In this document: positions 33,693-41,959 of the stretch, piece after piece | Layout of the letters: each line of letters begins with the position of its first letter | Position numbering within the stretch: position 1 is the first letter of the stretch | NCBI RefSeq assembly: GCF_014799995.1 | Contig: NZ_JAAVGY010000032.1 | Location: 1-43,101, forward strand | Direction of reading: 5' to 3' | Origin: Helicobacter sp. | GTDB taxonomy: Bacteria; Campylobacterota; Campylobacteria; Campylobacterales; Helicobacteraceae | Length of the DNA stretch: 43,101 nucleotides | The notes under the pieces: generated by a model | Databases searched by the model: none | Told to the model about the DNA's origin: nothing | Seen by the model: the letters and a program-made list of their open reading frames with translations, nothing else | Translations under genes and position numbers: made by a program

Positions 33693-34607
33693 ATGGCGCG
33701 ACATCTCTTAGAAACCAAAGATTTTAGTAAAGACGAAGTGGAACAAATTTTGGATTTGGCTCAAAGCTTCTTAGAATCCAAACCAAGAAATAGTTTGAAT
33801 GGGCATATTGTCATTACAATCTTTTTTGAAAACTCTACCCGCACGCTTTCTAGCTTTGAGGTTGCCACTAAAAGACTTGGTGGGAGTGTCGTGCGTTTAG
33901 ATGTATCTCGCAGCTCTACTTCAAAGGGTGAAACACTCTTTGACACCGCAGCGAATCTCAACGCAATGAATCCAAGTGCGATTGTGGTGCGGCACGGGAA
34001 CTCTGGTGTGCCCAATATCCTCTCCCAATATGTTTCTTGCTCCATTATAAATGGAGGCGATGGCGCACACGCACACCCCACACAGGCACTCTTGGATTTG
34101 CTAACTTTGCGCAAGCATTTGGGCAATTTAGAGGGGAAAAAAATCGCAATTGTCGGCGATATTCGCAATTCACGCGTAGCCAATAGCAATATTGAACTTC
34201 TAGGACGATTCGGTATGGAAGTGATTTTGGTAGGACCTCCGCATTTTATCCCCAAAACCTCTTTGCGCCATTGTTTATTCTTAAAAGAAGTCATTGATGA
34301 AGTAGATGCGGTGATGAGCTTGCGCACGCAAACCGAGCGACATAATTGCCCAATTTATTCTAGTTTGAAAGATTATGCGAGTGATTATTGTATCACGCAA
34401 GAAACTTTTGGTAATCGTGATATTATTTTGCTTCACCCGGGACCCGTGCATCGCAACATTGATATTAGCGATGCGATGCTAAAGGACCCACGTTGTAAAG
34501 TGCTAGAGCAAGTAACGCACGGGGTAGCGATTCGTATGGCGGTTTTAGAGACACTCATTACGCACGATAGCAATGCAAAAATTCCTAAAAACTTCCCTTA
34601 TTTTTAA
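33693..34607 (+). CDS. pyrB: Aspartate carbamoyltransferase catalytic subunit
   Basis: 304 residues from the ATG at 33693 (MARHLLETKDFSK); AAGG lies 7 bases upstream. A TTG 15 bases earlier is in frame but overlaps that site. The carbamoyl-phosphate motif FFENSTRTLSSFE is near residue 46, with HPTQALLDLLTL near residue 127 and the aspartate-binding SLRTQTERH and HPGPVHRNIDI. It makes carbamoyl-aspartate, the first committed step of pyrimidine synthesis. No pyrI is adjacent. Length is standard. Confidence 0.97.
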   Translation: MARHLLETKDFSKDEVEQILDLAQSFLESKPRNSLNGHIVITIFFENSTRTLSSFEVATKRLGGSVVRLDVSRSSTSKGETLFDTAANLNAMNPSAIVVRHGNSGVPNILSQYVSCSIINGGDGAHAHPTQALLDLLTLRKHLGNLEGKKIAIVGDIRNSRVANSNIELLGRFGMEVILVGPPHFIPKTSLRHCLFLKEVIDEVDAVMSLRTQTERHNCPIYSSLKDYASDYCITQETFGNRDIILLHPGPVHRNIDISDAMLKDPRCKVLEQVTHGVAIRMAVLETLITHDSNAKIPKNFPYF

Positions 34608-34616
34608 TTTGTGGTT

Positions 34617-35261
34617 ATGGAATCTTTAATTATAGAGCTTGCTACTCTCTTTGTCGTTGGGTTAGTGGGTGCTCTAACGCCCGGACCGGATATTTTATTT
34701 GTGCTTAGAAATACCATAAACTTTGGTGCAAAAGTCGGCTTTTTTAGTTTATGTGGAATCTCTTGCGGTTGGCTCATTTTTATTGGTTTATTATATTTTG
34801 GATTCGCACATCTTATTAATGGCGCATTGCCGCAAGGAATCCTAAGCCTCATCGGTGGGTTCTATTTATTTTATATTTCCTTTTTGCTTTTAAAAAAGCC
34901 AAACAATACACTTGATTTTGACAAAAATACACCACAAAAAACAAAAGCAATATTCTATGATTTTATTCTCAAAGGATTTTTGCTAAACCTTTCTAATCCT
35001 AAAGCGATTCTATTCTTTGCCGTTATCATTGCCCCTTTTATGAACCATCATTTAGAACTTAGTCTTTTTGTGCTGCTTTGTGGATTATTTTCTGCATTTA
35101 TTCTTGTGATTATTTTGGGTGTATTCTTTAGAAATTTTATTAGCAATGCACTCTTTGATAAGATTGACAAAGTTTGCGGAATTGTGTTTATTCTTTTTGG
35201 GATTCTGCTTTTTATTTCAAGTTACCAAAGTCTTTATCCTTTGGTTTTGGGTGAAAATTAA
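34617..35261 (+). CDS. LysE/RhtB-family amino-acid exporter
   Basis: 214 residues from the ATG at 34617; a GTG at 34611 is also in frame, and neither has a strong ribosome site, which suggests coupling to pyrB 9 bases upstream. It has six hydrophobic helices. The family signature GALTPGPDILFVLRN is near residue 17 and LLNLSNPKAILFFAVII near residue 125. It exports amino acids or homoserine-lactone-like compounds in other bacteria; the substrate here is unknown. Confidence 0.92.
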   Translation: MESLIIELATLFVVGLVGALTPGPDILFVLRNTINFGAKVGFFSLCGISCGWLIFIGLLYFGFAHLINGALPQGILSLIGGFYLFYISFLLLKKPNNTLDFDKNTPQKTKAIFYDFILKGFLLNLSNPKAILFFAVIIAPFMNHHLELSLFVLLCGLFSAFILVIILGVFFRNFISNALFDKIDKVCGIVFILFGILLFISSYQSLYPLVLGEN

Positions 35262-35272
35262 TTTTTCAAATC

Positions 35273-35301
35273 TTGACAAGTATGTATTTTTAGATTAGAA
35301 T
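35273..35301 (+). promoter_or_regulatory. Sigma70-type promoter of rho
   Basis: A perfect -35 TTGACA (35273-35278), a 17-base spacer and TAGAAT (35296-35301). A real -35 consensus is rare in this group, where most promoters show only a -10. Transcription would begin near 35308, leaving a leader of about 128 bases before rho. Confidence 0.75.
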
Positions 35302-35318
35302 TTCTTTATTACTTCATT

Positions 35319-35384
35319 ATGAAATCAAGGAACTGCATAAAGGACTTCGTGGATTTTGACAATCCGAACTTTCCAATATTTTAA
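35319..35384 (+). other. Rho leader with a possible 21-codon open frame
   Basis: Between the promoter and rho lies a frame MKSRNCIKDFVDFD... of 21 residues that ends 51 bases before the rho ATG. It has no ribosome site and starts only about 11 bases after the predicted transcript start, so it would be almost leaderless. The same stretch contains GGATT-TTGAC-AATCC, a short stem. Rho is attenuated by its leader in E. coli; whether this leader does the same cannot be told from sequence. Confidence 0.25.
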
Positions 35385-35435
35385 ATTCTTTAAGAAACTT
35401 TTGCAAGGAATCCTAAATAAAATTTAAGGGGACAA

Positions 35436-36761
35436 ATGAGCGAAAACAATCCAAACAAAAAAGAGCACAAAACTCGCACTCACACGCCTGTTGAGGGTTA
35501 CACTATTGAAGACTTACGCGCCAAGCCTATCAATAAGCTTGCGGACATTGCCAAATCACTAGGCATTGAAAATGCACAAGAATTTTTGCGTCAAGATTTG
35601 ATTTTTGAGATTCTAAAAACACAGGTAAGCAAGGGAGGATTCATTCTCTTCACAGGAATCCTAGAGATTACTTCAGAAGGTTATGGATTCTTACGCGCTA
35701 TTGATGAAAACTTCTCTGGCTCGCAAAACGATGCGTATGTTAGCAGCACTCAAATTCGCAGATTTACTCTAAGAAATGGCGATATTATTACCGGACAAGT
35801 GCGCTCACCAAAAGACCAAGAACGTTATTACGCTCTCTTAAAAGTAGAAGCAATTAATTACCAATCTCCAGAGGAGATGAAAAATCGCCCGCTTTTTGAT
35901 AACCTCACTCCTCTTTTTCCGACAGAACAAATCAGATTAGAATACAATAGCTTCAAAATCACAGGTAGAATGTTAGACCTTTTTGCCCCTATTGGCAAAG
36001 GGCAACGCGCATTGATTGTCGCTCCCCCAAGAACAGGTAAAACCGAGCTAATGAAAGAACTTGCTTATGGAATCACACATAATCACCCCGAAGTCGAGCT
36101 CATTGTCTTACTTGTAGATGAGCGTCCAGAGGAAGTTACCGATATGGAGCGGAGTGTCAAAGGTGAAGTGTATAGCTCTACCTTTGATATGCCAGCAAAT
36201 AACCACACGCGAGTGGCAGAGCTTGTCGTAGAAAAAGCAAAAAGAATGGTAGAAATGGGCAAAGATGTCGTTATTTTGCTGGATTCTATTACGCGTTTAG
36301 CACGTGCTTACAATACCGCAACGCCAAGCAGTGGCAAGGTTTTAAGTGGGGGTGTAGATGCCAACGCTTTGCATAAACCTAAGCGATTCTTTGGTGCAGC
36401 AAGAAACATTGAGCAAGGTGGTAGCCTAACGATTATTGCCACAGCACTGATTGAAACAGGCTCAAGAATGGACGAAGTTATCTTTGAAGAATTTAAAGGA
36501 ACAGGCAATAGTGAAATCGTGCTTGCGCGTCATATCGCAGAACGTAGAATCTATCCCGCAATGGATATTTTAAAGAGCGGAACACGCAAAGAAGAATTGC
36601 TTCTAGGAAGTGATAAGCTACAAAAAGTTTGGGTACTTCGCAATGCGATTCATCAGATGAATAATGAAATTGACGCACTGACTTTTCTTTATTCCCAAAT
36701 GCAAAAGAGTAAAGACAATGAAGAATTTTTAAATATGATGAATAACGATGCGAAAGACTAA
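35436..36761 (+). CDS. rho: Transcription termination factor Rho
   Basis: 441 residues. The N-terminal helical region is followed by the RNA-binding cold-shock-like domain (GFILFTGILEITSEGYGFLRA, SSTQIRRFTLRNGD), and the RecA-like ATPase with Walker A APPRTGKTELMKE near residue 192 and Walker B VVILLDSITRLARAYN. The Q-loop and R-loop are seen in GVDANALHKPKRFFGAARN. Rho is a hexameric RNA helicase that ends untranslated transcripts. AGGGGAC precedes the ATG. murI begins 3 bases after the stop. Confidence 0.99.
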   Translation: MSENNPNKKEHKTRTHTPVEGYTIEDLRAKPINKLADIAKSLGIENAQEFLRQDLIFEILKTQVSKGGFILFTGILEITSEGYGFLRAIDENFSGSQNDAYVSSTQIRRFTLRNGDIITGQVRSPKDQERYYALLKVEAINYQSPEEMKNRPLFDNLTPLFPTEQIRLEYNSFKITGRMLDLFAPIGKGQRALIVAPPRTGKTELMKELAYGITHNHPEVELIVLLVDERPEEVTDMERSVKGEVYSSTFDMPANNHTRVAELVVEKAKRMVEMGKDVVILLDSITRLARAYNTATPSSGKVLSGGVDANALHKPKRFFGAARNIEQGGSLTIIATALIETGSRMDEVIFEEFKGTGNSEIVLARHIAERRIYPAMDILKSGTRKEELLLGSDKLQKVWVLRNAIHQMNNEIDALTFLYSQMQKSKDNEEFLNMMNNDAKD

Positions 36762-36764
36762 AAG

Positions 36765-37526
36765 ATGATTCCGCAGAGAATTGGGGTATTTGATAGTGGG
36801 GTTGGCGGTATTAGCGTTTTAAAAAGCCTCATTGATTCGCATAATTTTAGTGAAATCATCTATTATGGAGACACTGCACGCGTGCCTTATGGTGTGCGCA
36901 GCCCAGAAACCATCGCACAATATTCTTTAGAGGCATTGGAGTTTTTCAAAAGCTTTGAGTTAGATTTATTGGTGATCGCTTGTAATACCGTGAGTGCTTA
37001 TGGGCTAAAGGCAATGCAAGAAGTCGCACCCTGCCCCATTGTAGGCGTCATTGAGCCGGGCGTTTTAGCTCTTAAAAACAAAATTACTGATAAAGATTCT
37101 AAAATTCTCATTTTAGGCACAAAAGCAACAATCCAAAGCAACCTTTATAGCGAACTTCTAGCCTATGAGGGCTATCATAATACCTTTGGACTTGCAACAA
37201 GCCTTTTTGTGCCAATCGTAGAAGAAAATATCTTTGAAGGTGCAATCTTAGAAGCTACAATGACACATTATTTTACGAACTATTCCCTTACGCCAGAGGC
37301 AATTATTTTGGGTTGCACGCATTTCCCACTCCTTAAAGATTCTATTTCTAGGTATTATCATAACCAACCTTTGCTCATACATTCCGGAGAAGCCATTATG
37401 GAATACTTGCAAAATTCTTATATCTTAAAGTCTTTTGAGAATCCCCCAAAAGTTACATTTTATGCGAGTGATTCCGTAGAAAAACTAGAAAAGATTGCTA
37501 AAGTTTGGCTAAATGAAAACAAATAA
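36765..37526 (+). CDS. murI: Glutamate racemase
   Basis: 253 residues. Both catalytic cysteines are visible in ACNTVSAYGL (near residue 71) and LGCTHFPLL (near residue 184), with GVFDSGVGGISVL at the N-terminus and YYGDTARVPYG near residue 33. It makes D-glutamate for peptidoglycan. It is 3 bases after rho. Its last 14 bases overlap the start of the restriction endonuclease gene in another frame, but its C-terminus looks complete for the family. Confidence 0.97.
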   Translation: MIPQRIGVFDSGVGGISVLKSLIDSHNFSEIIYYGDTARVPYGVRSPETIAQYSLEALEFFKSFELDLLVIACNTVSAYGLKAMQEVAPCPIVGVIEPGVLALKNKITDKDSKILILGTKATIQSNLYSELLAYEGYHNTFGLATSLFVPIVEENIFEGAILEATMTHYFTNYSLTPEAIILGCTHFPLLKDSISRYYHNQPLLIHSGEAIMEYLQNSYILKSFENPPKVTFYASDSVEKLEKIAKVWLNENK

Positions 37527-38289
37527 AAAACATTTAGTCTTAGAGGATTTATTCAAACATTGCCAAAAACAAAGAAATTTCAAATTTCATAATGATTTAG
37601 TGAAAGAATTCTCCAAAAAACACAGCTTCGGTAATCCATTTGATGCAACAAAGCTAGATTCTAGCGACAAACTCCCCTTGCTTTTTAAAGAACAAAATCT
37701 ATGCTTACTTCATCTAGGTGGAGGCTATCATCAGTTTATTGAAGGCATAAGCAAGCTTTATCACCCTTTTGAAAAAATGCAAGATTCTATAAAATGGCAA
37801 TATAAAAAGAGTTTGCTTAATGAATACAATGATAGTGAAAGCAATATTTTAAGCGTAGCAAACAATCAAAGAATTTTGCACCATTTTTTATTTGGAGAGG
37901 ATTTAGAGTTTGCAGATTTAAGTATTGAAAGTCGCCCCAAGACTTACTTCCCTCATCGCACAAAAGCAAGTTTAAAATATTTTTTTAATGAGCAAGAAAT
38001 CCTAGCTACAAATCAGCAGATTGAAATTGACTTAACCCTTGAATTTAATGGCGTTATTGGCATATTTGAGGCAAAAAATGGAGAACCGAAAGATTTTAAC
38101 ATCTACCAAATTTATCACCCTTATCTTTATTATTACAATTCGGGTTTAGATTTCAAGCAAATTATTTGTGTGTATCTTGTGCGCAATAAAGATAGTCTCA
38201 AACTTTGGGCTTATACTTTTGAAAAACCTCTGCATTTGGATTCTATAAAATTTCTTAAATCGTATGAATACCAATTCATAAGGACTTAA
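37513..38289 (+). CDS. Type II restriction endonuclease (PD-(D/E)XK)
   Basis: 258 residues. The nuclease core QQIEIDLTLEFNGVIGIFEAK puts Asp173, Glu186 and Lys188 in the PD-(D/E)XK arrangement, followed by a helix with QIYHPYLYYY as in many Type II enzymes. No close named relative is recognised, so the recognition site is not predicted. The ATG lies 14 bases inside the murI end, and the methylase starts directly after the stop. Endonuclease-first order with tight coupling is a common arrangement of horizontally moved restriction-modification pairs. Confidence 0.8.
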   Translation: MKTNKKHLVLEDLFKHCQKQRNFKFHNDLVKEFSKKHSFGNPFDATKLDSSDKLPLLFKEQNLCLLHLGGGYHQFIEGISKLYHPFEKMQDSIKWQYKKSLLNEYNDSESNILSVANNQRILHHFLFGEDLEFADLSIESRPKTYFPHRTKASLKYFFNEQEILATNQQIEIDLTLEFNGVIGIFEAKNGEPKDFNIYQIYHPYLYYYNSGLDFKQIICVYLVRNKDSLKLWAYTFEKPLHLDSIKFLKSYEYQFIRT

Positions 38290-39108
38290 ATGCAGTTTAA
38301 CAAACTTTATAATGAGGATACTTTACAGATTCTTAAATCCTTGCCTAATGAGTGCTTGGATATGGTCTATGGCGACCCAGATTACAATGTGGGCATTAAT
38401 TACGATGGCTCTAAATACACACAAAAATGGGAGGATTATGTTGCGTGGTATTGTGAGTTAGCGAAAGAATCTATGCGAGTTTTGAAACCTAGCGGAAATC
38501 TTTTTATGATGAACTACCCAAAACAAAATGCTTATTTGCGTGTGCAATGCTTAGATTCCATTGCGTATGATGTGCAAGATTATGTATGGGTGTATAATAC
38601 CAATGTTGGACATAGCAAAAGACGGCTTACAACTGCACATAGAAGCATACTTCACGCAACAAAGACAAAGGATAATCACTTCTATAAAGACAATATTGCA
38701 TTACCTTACCAAAATCCGACTGATAAAAGAATCTTACAAAGACTAAAAGAGGGGCATAAGGGCAGAATGCCTTATTCGTGGTTTTATTTTGATTTAGTTA
38801 AAAATGTGAGCAAGGATAAGACTTTTCATTCTTGCCAAATACCGCTTAAACTTGTAGAAATGTTAATAAAGTCTTGCACAAATGAGGGAGATTCTGTGTT
38901 TATTCTCTTTGGTGGAAGTGGTGGCGAGATTGTGCTTTGTGAGAATCTCAAGCGCAAATGGCTAAGTTGTGAGCTACATAAGCCTTATTACGAGATGATT
39001 TTAAATCGGATTGAAAATAAAGGTGAGATTCAAGAACAATTTAAATTGTCAAATTTTCAAAAATCTAGCAATACACAAAAAAGCTTATTTGGCACAATCA
39101 ATACTTAA
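38290..39108 (+). CDS. DNA methyltransferase of the Type II system
   Basis: 272 residues. The catalytic motif IV is near the N-terminus as GDPDYNVGI (usual form (D/N/S)PPY), with the target-recognition part in the middle, and the cofactor motif I late as FILFGGSGGEIVLCE (usual DPFxGSGTT). This order is the beta class of amino-methyltransferases (N6-adenine or N4-cytosine). Two deviations are seen: the second Pro of motif IV is Asp, and the DPF of motif I is replaced by LFG. The SD AAGGAC lies just before the endonuclease stop codon. It should protect host DNA against the upstream nuclease. Confidence 0.88.
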   Translation: MQFNKLYNEDTLQILKSLPNECLDMVYGDPDYNVGINYDGSKYTQKWEDYVAWYCELAKESMRVLKPSGNLFMMNYPKQNAYLRVQCLDSIAYDVQDYVWVYNTNVGHSKRRLTTAHRSILHATKTKDNHFYKDNIALPYQNPTDKRILQRLKEGHKGRMPYSWFYFDLVKNVSKDKTFHSCQIPLKLVEMLIKSCTNEGDSVFILFGGSGGEIVLCENLKRKWLSCELHKPYYEMILNRIENKGEIQEQFKLSNFQKSSNTQKSLFGTINT

Positions 39109-39249
39109 TCCTTAATCTTAAACAATCGTCAGAATAGAATCATAATTTTAGAATAAATAGTAACTCATATTCTTGCTCTACGAATATTTTTTGCCCAAAT
39201 TCCACAAAAAAAGCTAAAATTTATTTTTATTTTGATACTTTATAAATTT

Positions 39250-39255
39250 TATAAT
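39250..39255 (+). promoter_or_regulatory. -10 box for thiC
   Basis: TATAAT lies 40 bases before the thiC ATG; TTGATA is 12 bases upstream, too close for a -35. The leader that follows contains only a small stem, GGTTT-ATC-AAACC at about 39261-39273, and AAGGAGA. No TPP-riboswitch core was seen in the 186-base gap, which holds no gene. Confidence 0.5.
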
Positions 39256-39294
39256 ACAAAGGTTTATCAAACCAAAAAATTTTAAGGAGATTCT

Positions 39295-40626
39295 ATGCGA
39301 ACAGCATGGGTAAAGCAACGAGAGAAAGACACAATTAAAACACAATTACATTATGCAAAGCGCGGAATCATCACTCCAGAAATGGAATATGTTGCCAATA
39401 TTGAACATTTAAATCCAGAAGTTGTGCGCAAAGAAATCGCCAAAGGACGGCTCATCTTGCCCGCAAATATTCATCACACGAATTTAGAACCAATGGGCAT
39501 TGGTGTTGCGGTGCGCACTAAAATCAATTCCAACATTGGAAGTTCCGCACTTGCAAGCTCTATTGATGAAGAAGTGCAAAAAACGCTTATCTCTATCAAG
39601 TATGGTGCAGACACCATTATGGATTTAAGCACGGGGGGCGATTTAGATTCTATTCGTCAAGCGGTGATTCAGAGTTCTAGTGTCCCCATTGGCACAGTGC
39701 CGATTTATCAAATCTTGCACGATGTCAAAAATGACATTAATGCCTTAAGCATTGACAAAATGCTAGAAGTTATGGAACGACAAGCCAAACAAGGCGTAAG
39801 TTATTTTACAATCCATTGTGGATTCCTCTTAGAACACATGCCAATGTTATCCAAACGCAAAATGGGTATTGTCAGTCGTGGCGGGAGCTTAATGGCTTCT
39901 TGGATGTTGCATTATCACAAACAAAATCCATTCTATGAAGCATTTGATGAGATTTTGGATATTTGCCAACGTTATGATGTTTCTTTAAGCCTCGGGGATT
40001 CTTTGCGACCCGGTTGTTTAGCGGATTCTAGTGATGAAGCGCAATTAGATGAACTCAAAGTAATGGGGGAACTCACTCTACGTGCTTGGGAAAAAGATGT
40101 GCAAGTAATGATTGAGGGACCGGGGCACACCCCAATGAATGAAATCGAACGCAATGTAGAATTACAAAAAGAACTTTGCTATGAAGCTCCCTTTTATGTT
40201 TTGGGACCTCTTGTTACAGATATTGCAGCAGGTTATGACCATATTGCCTCTGCTATGGGAGCGGCAATCGCCGCTTGGAAAGGCGTTGCAATGCTGTGCT
40301 ATGTTACACCCAAAGAGCACTTAGGATTGCCTAATGCTAAAGATGTGCGCGAAGGCATTATTGCTTATAAAATCGCAGCTCACGCAGCCGATATTGCGCG
40401 TGGGCGCACCAATGCAAGATTAAGAGATGACGCAATGAGTAATGCACGTTATAATTTTGATTGGAATAAACAATTTGAACTTGCTTTAGACCCCGACCGC
40501 GCACGCGAATATCACGATGAGAGCCTGCCACAAGAAGTCTTCAAAGATGCGAAATTTTGCTCTATGTGCGGACCAAAATTTTGTAGCTATAAGATTTCGC
40601 AAGAAATCATTGAACAACACCAATAA
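39295..40626 (+). CDS. thiC: Phosphomethylpyrimidine synthase ThiC
   Basis: 443 residues. The radical-SAM iron-sulfur site is the C-terminal CSMCGPKFC (Cys-x2-Cys-x4-Cys) near residue 424. The TIM barrel shows NIGSSALASSID, GADTIMDLSTGGD, SRGGSLMASWML, EGPGHTPMNEIE and DPDRAREYHDE. It converts aminoimidazole ribotide into the pyrimidine half of thiamine. This is the shorter ThiC form without the N-terminal extension of the E. coli protein. AAGGAG sits 5-6 bases before the ATG. It ends 9 bases before mrp. Confidence 0.98.
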   Translation: MRTAWVKQREKDTIKTQLHYAKRGIITPEMEYVANIEHLNPEVVRKEIAKGRLILPANIHHTNLEPMGIGVAVRTKINSNIGSSALASSIDEEVQKTLISIKYGADTIMDLSTGGDLDSIRQAVIQSSSVPIGTVPIYQILHDVKNDINALSIDKMLEVMERQAKQGVSYFTIHCGFLLEHMPMLSKRKMGIVSRGGSLMASWMLHYHKQNPFYEAFDEILDICQRYDVSLSLGDSLRPGCLADSSDEAQLDELKVMGELTLRAWEKDVQVMIEGPGHTPMNEIERNVELQKELCYEAPFYVLGPLVTDIAAGYDHIASAMGAAIAAWKGVAMLCYVTPKEHLGLPNAKDVREGIIAYKIAAHAADIARGRTNARLRDDAMSNARYNFDWNKQFELALDPDRAREYHDESLPQEVFKDAKFCSMCGPKFCSYKISQEIIEQHQ

Positions 40627-40635
40627 AGGAAAACT

Positions 40636-41748
40636 ATGAATCAAGAACAACTCGTTAATTTGTTAAAGGAAGTCATTTATCCAAACTTTGAAAAGGATAT
40701 TGTTACTTTTGGATTTGTCAAAGAAACTCTTATACAAGGTGATTCTGTCGCTTTGCGCGTAGAGATTCCCTCCGCTTCTCCCGAAGTGGCACAGCAACTT
40801 AAAGACTCCATTACGCAAAAGTTAAATGCACAAGGTATTACTAAAATCAACCTAGACATTAAACAACCCAAACCGCAAGAGGAATCCAAGCCACAAGGCA
40901 CAAAAAACCTAGCTCCACAGATTAAAAATTTCGTTATGATAAGCAGCGGTAAAGGAGGGGTGGGCAAATCTACAACAAGCGTCAATCTTGCTATTGCTCT
41001 TGCAATGCAAGGCAAAAAAGTCGCCCTACTTGATGCAGACATTTATGGACCTAATGTGCCTAGAATGCTTGGTTTGGAAAAAGAAAAGCCAGAAGTGGAT
41101 CAAAATCTTAAAAAATTGATTCCATTGCAAGCCTTTGGTATTGAGATGATTTCTATGGGTGTGCTTTATGATGAGGGGCAAAGTTTGATTTGGCGCGGAC
41201 CGATGATTATTCGCGCGATTGAACAAATGCTAAGTGATGTGCTATGGGGCAATTTAGATGTAATGGTAATTGATATGCCACCGGGAACAGGTGATGCACA
41301 ACTCACCCTTGCACAAAGTGTCCCCGTAACTGCTGGAATCTCTGTTTCTACTCCGCAAAAAGTCGCTCTTGATGATGGTGCAAGGGCATTAGATATGTTT
41401 GCAAAACTCAAAATTCCTGTTGCGGGAATCATTGAAAATATGAGCGGATTTATCTGCCCGGGTTGTGGCACAGAATATGATATTTTTGGTAAGGGCACAA
41501 CAGAGCAAGTCGCGAAAGAATTTAACACCAAAACATTAGCGCAGATTCCGATTGAACCTATCGTGCGTGAAGGTGGCGATAATGGCAAACCTATCGTATA
41601 TTTTAAACCCGAATCCAAATCTGCTAAAGAATACCTCAAGGCAGCTAAAGAACTTTGGGATTTTATTGAGGAAGTCAATGCCAAAAAACTAGCCGATAAT
41701 AGCACAATCCAACCTGTGGATAATGGCAAGTCTGCTTGCAGCAACTAA
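40636..41748 (+). CDS. mrp: Iron-sulfur cluster carrier Mrp/ApbC ATPase
   Basis: 370 residues. The N-terminal MIP18/DUF59 domain covers about residues 1-80, then a Pro/Gln linker. The ATPase has the deviant Walker A SSGKGGVGKSTTS near residue 103, DADIYGPNVPRMLG, DMPPGTGDAQLT, and the conserved FICPGCG (Cys-x2-Cys) near residue 271 that holds the bridging cluster. It delivers Fe-S clusters to target enzymes; being next to thiC, an Fe-S enzyme, fits the ApbC link to thiamine synthesis known in Salmonella. AAAGGAAA precedes the ATG. Confidence 0.96.
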   Translation: MNQEQLVNLLKEVIYPNFEKDIVTFGFVKETLIQGDSVALRVEIPSASPEVAQQLKDSITQKLNAQGITKINLDIKQPKPQEESKPQGTKNLAPQIKNFVMISSGKGGVGKSTTSVNLAIALAMQGKKVALLDADIYGPNVPRMLGLEKEKPEVDQNLKKLIPLQAFGIEMISMGVLYDEGQSLIWRGPMIIRAIEQMLSDVLWGNLDVMVIDMPPGTGDAQLTLAQSVPVTAGISVSTPQKVALDDGARALDMFAKLKIPVAGIIENMSGFICPGCGTEYDIFGKGTTEQVAKEFNTKTLAQIPIEPIVREGGDNGKPIVYFKPESKSAKEYLKAAKELWDFIEEVNAKKLADNSTIQPVDNGKSACSN

Positions 41749-41774
41749 GCCTGTAAGACTTCTAAAAAACAAAA

Positions 41775-41806
41775 GCGACATTGCATTTTACAATGTCGCA
41801 AGTTTT
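41775..41806 (+). terminator. Intrinsic terminator-like hairpin after mrp
   Basis: A perfect 9-base stem, GCGACATTG (41775-41783) with CAATGTCGC (41791-41799) and a 7-base loop, followed by AAGTTTT. An A-rich run precedes it, so the structure could also stop transcription on the other strand. It lies 27 bases after the mrp stop. The U run is short, so termination strength is uncertain. The rest of the 211-base gap before aroB is AT-rich without further features. Confidence 0.6.
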
Positions 41807-41959
41807 AAAAGACGCCAAAACTCTGCAAAAACAATCAATATCCAAGATTCTCGCATAAAAACCATAATCAAAAATGAATTTTTAAGTCTATCATTAAAGA
41901 ATAAATAAAACAAAAAACTATTAAAATACTGCTTTAAATTCATTATTAAGGCGCACTTA

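Noticed and set aside
39109..39294. TPP riboswitch before thiC
   Set aside because: The gap does not show the conserved THI-box core and the leader from the -10 box is only about 33 bases with one 5-base stem.
41723..41908. A 61-codon plus-strand frame after mrp
   Set aside because: It begins inside mrp in another frame and runs through the perfect terminator-like hairpin; its composition is what AT-rich DNA gives by chance.
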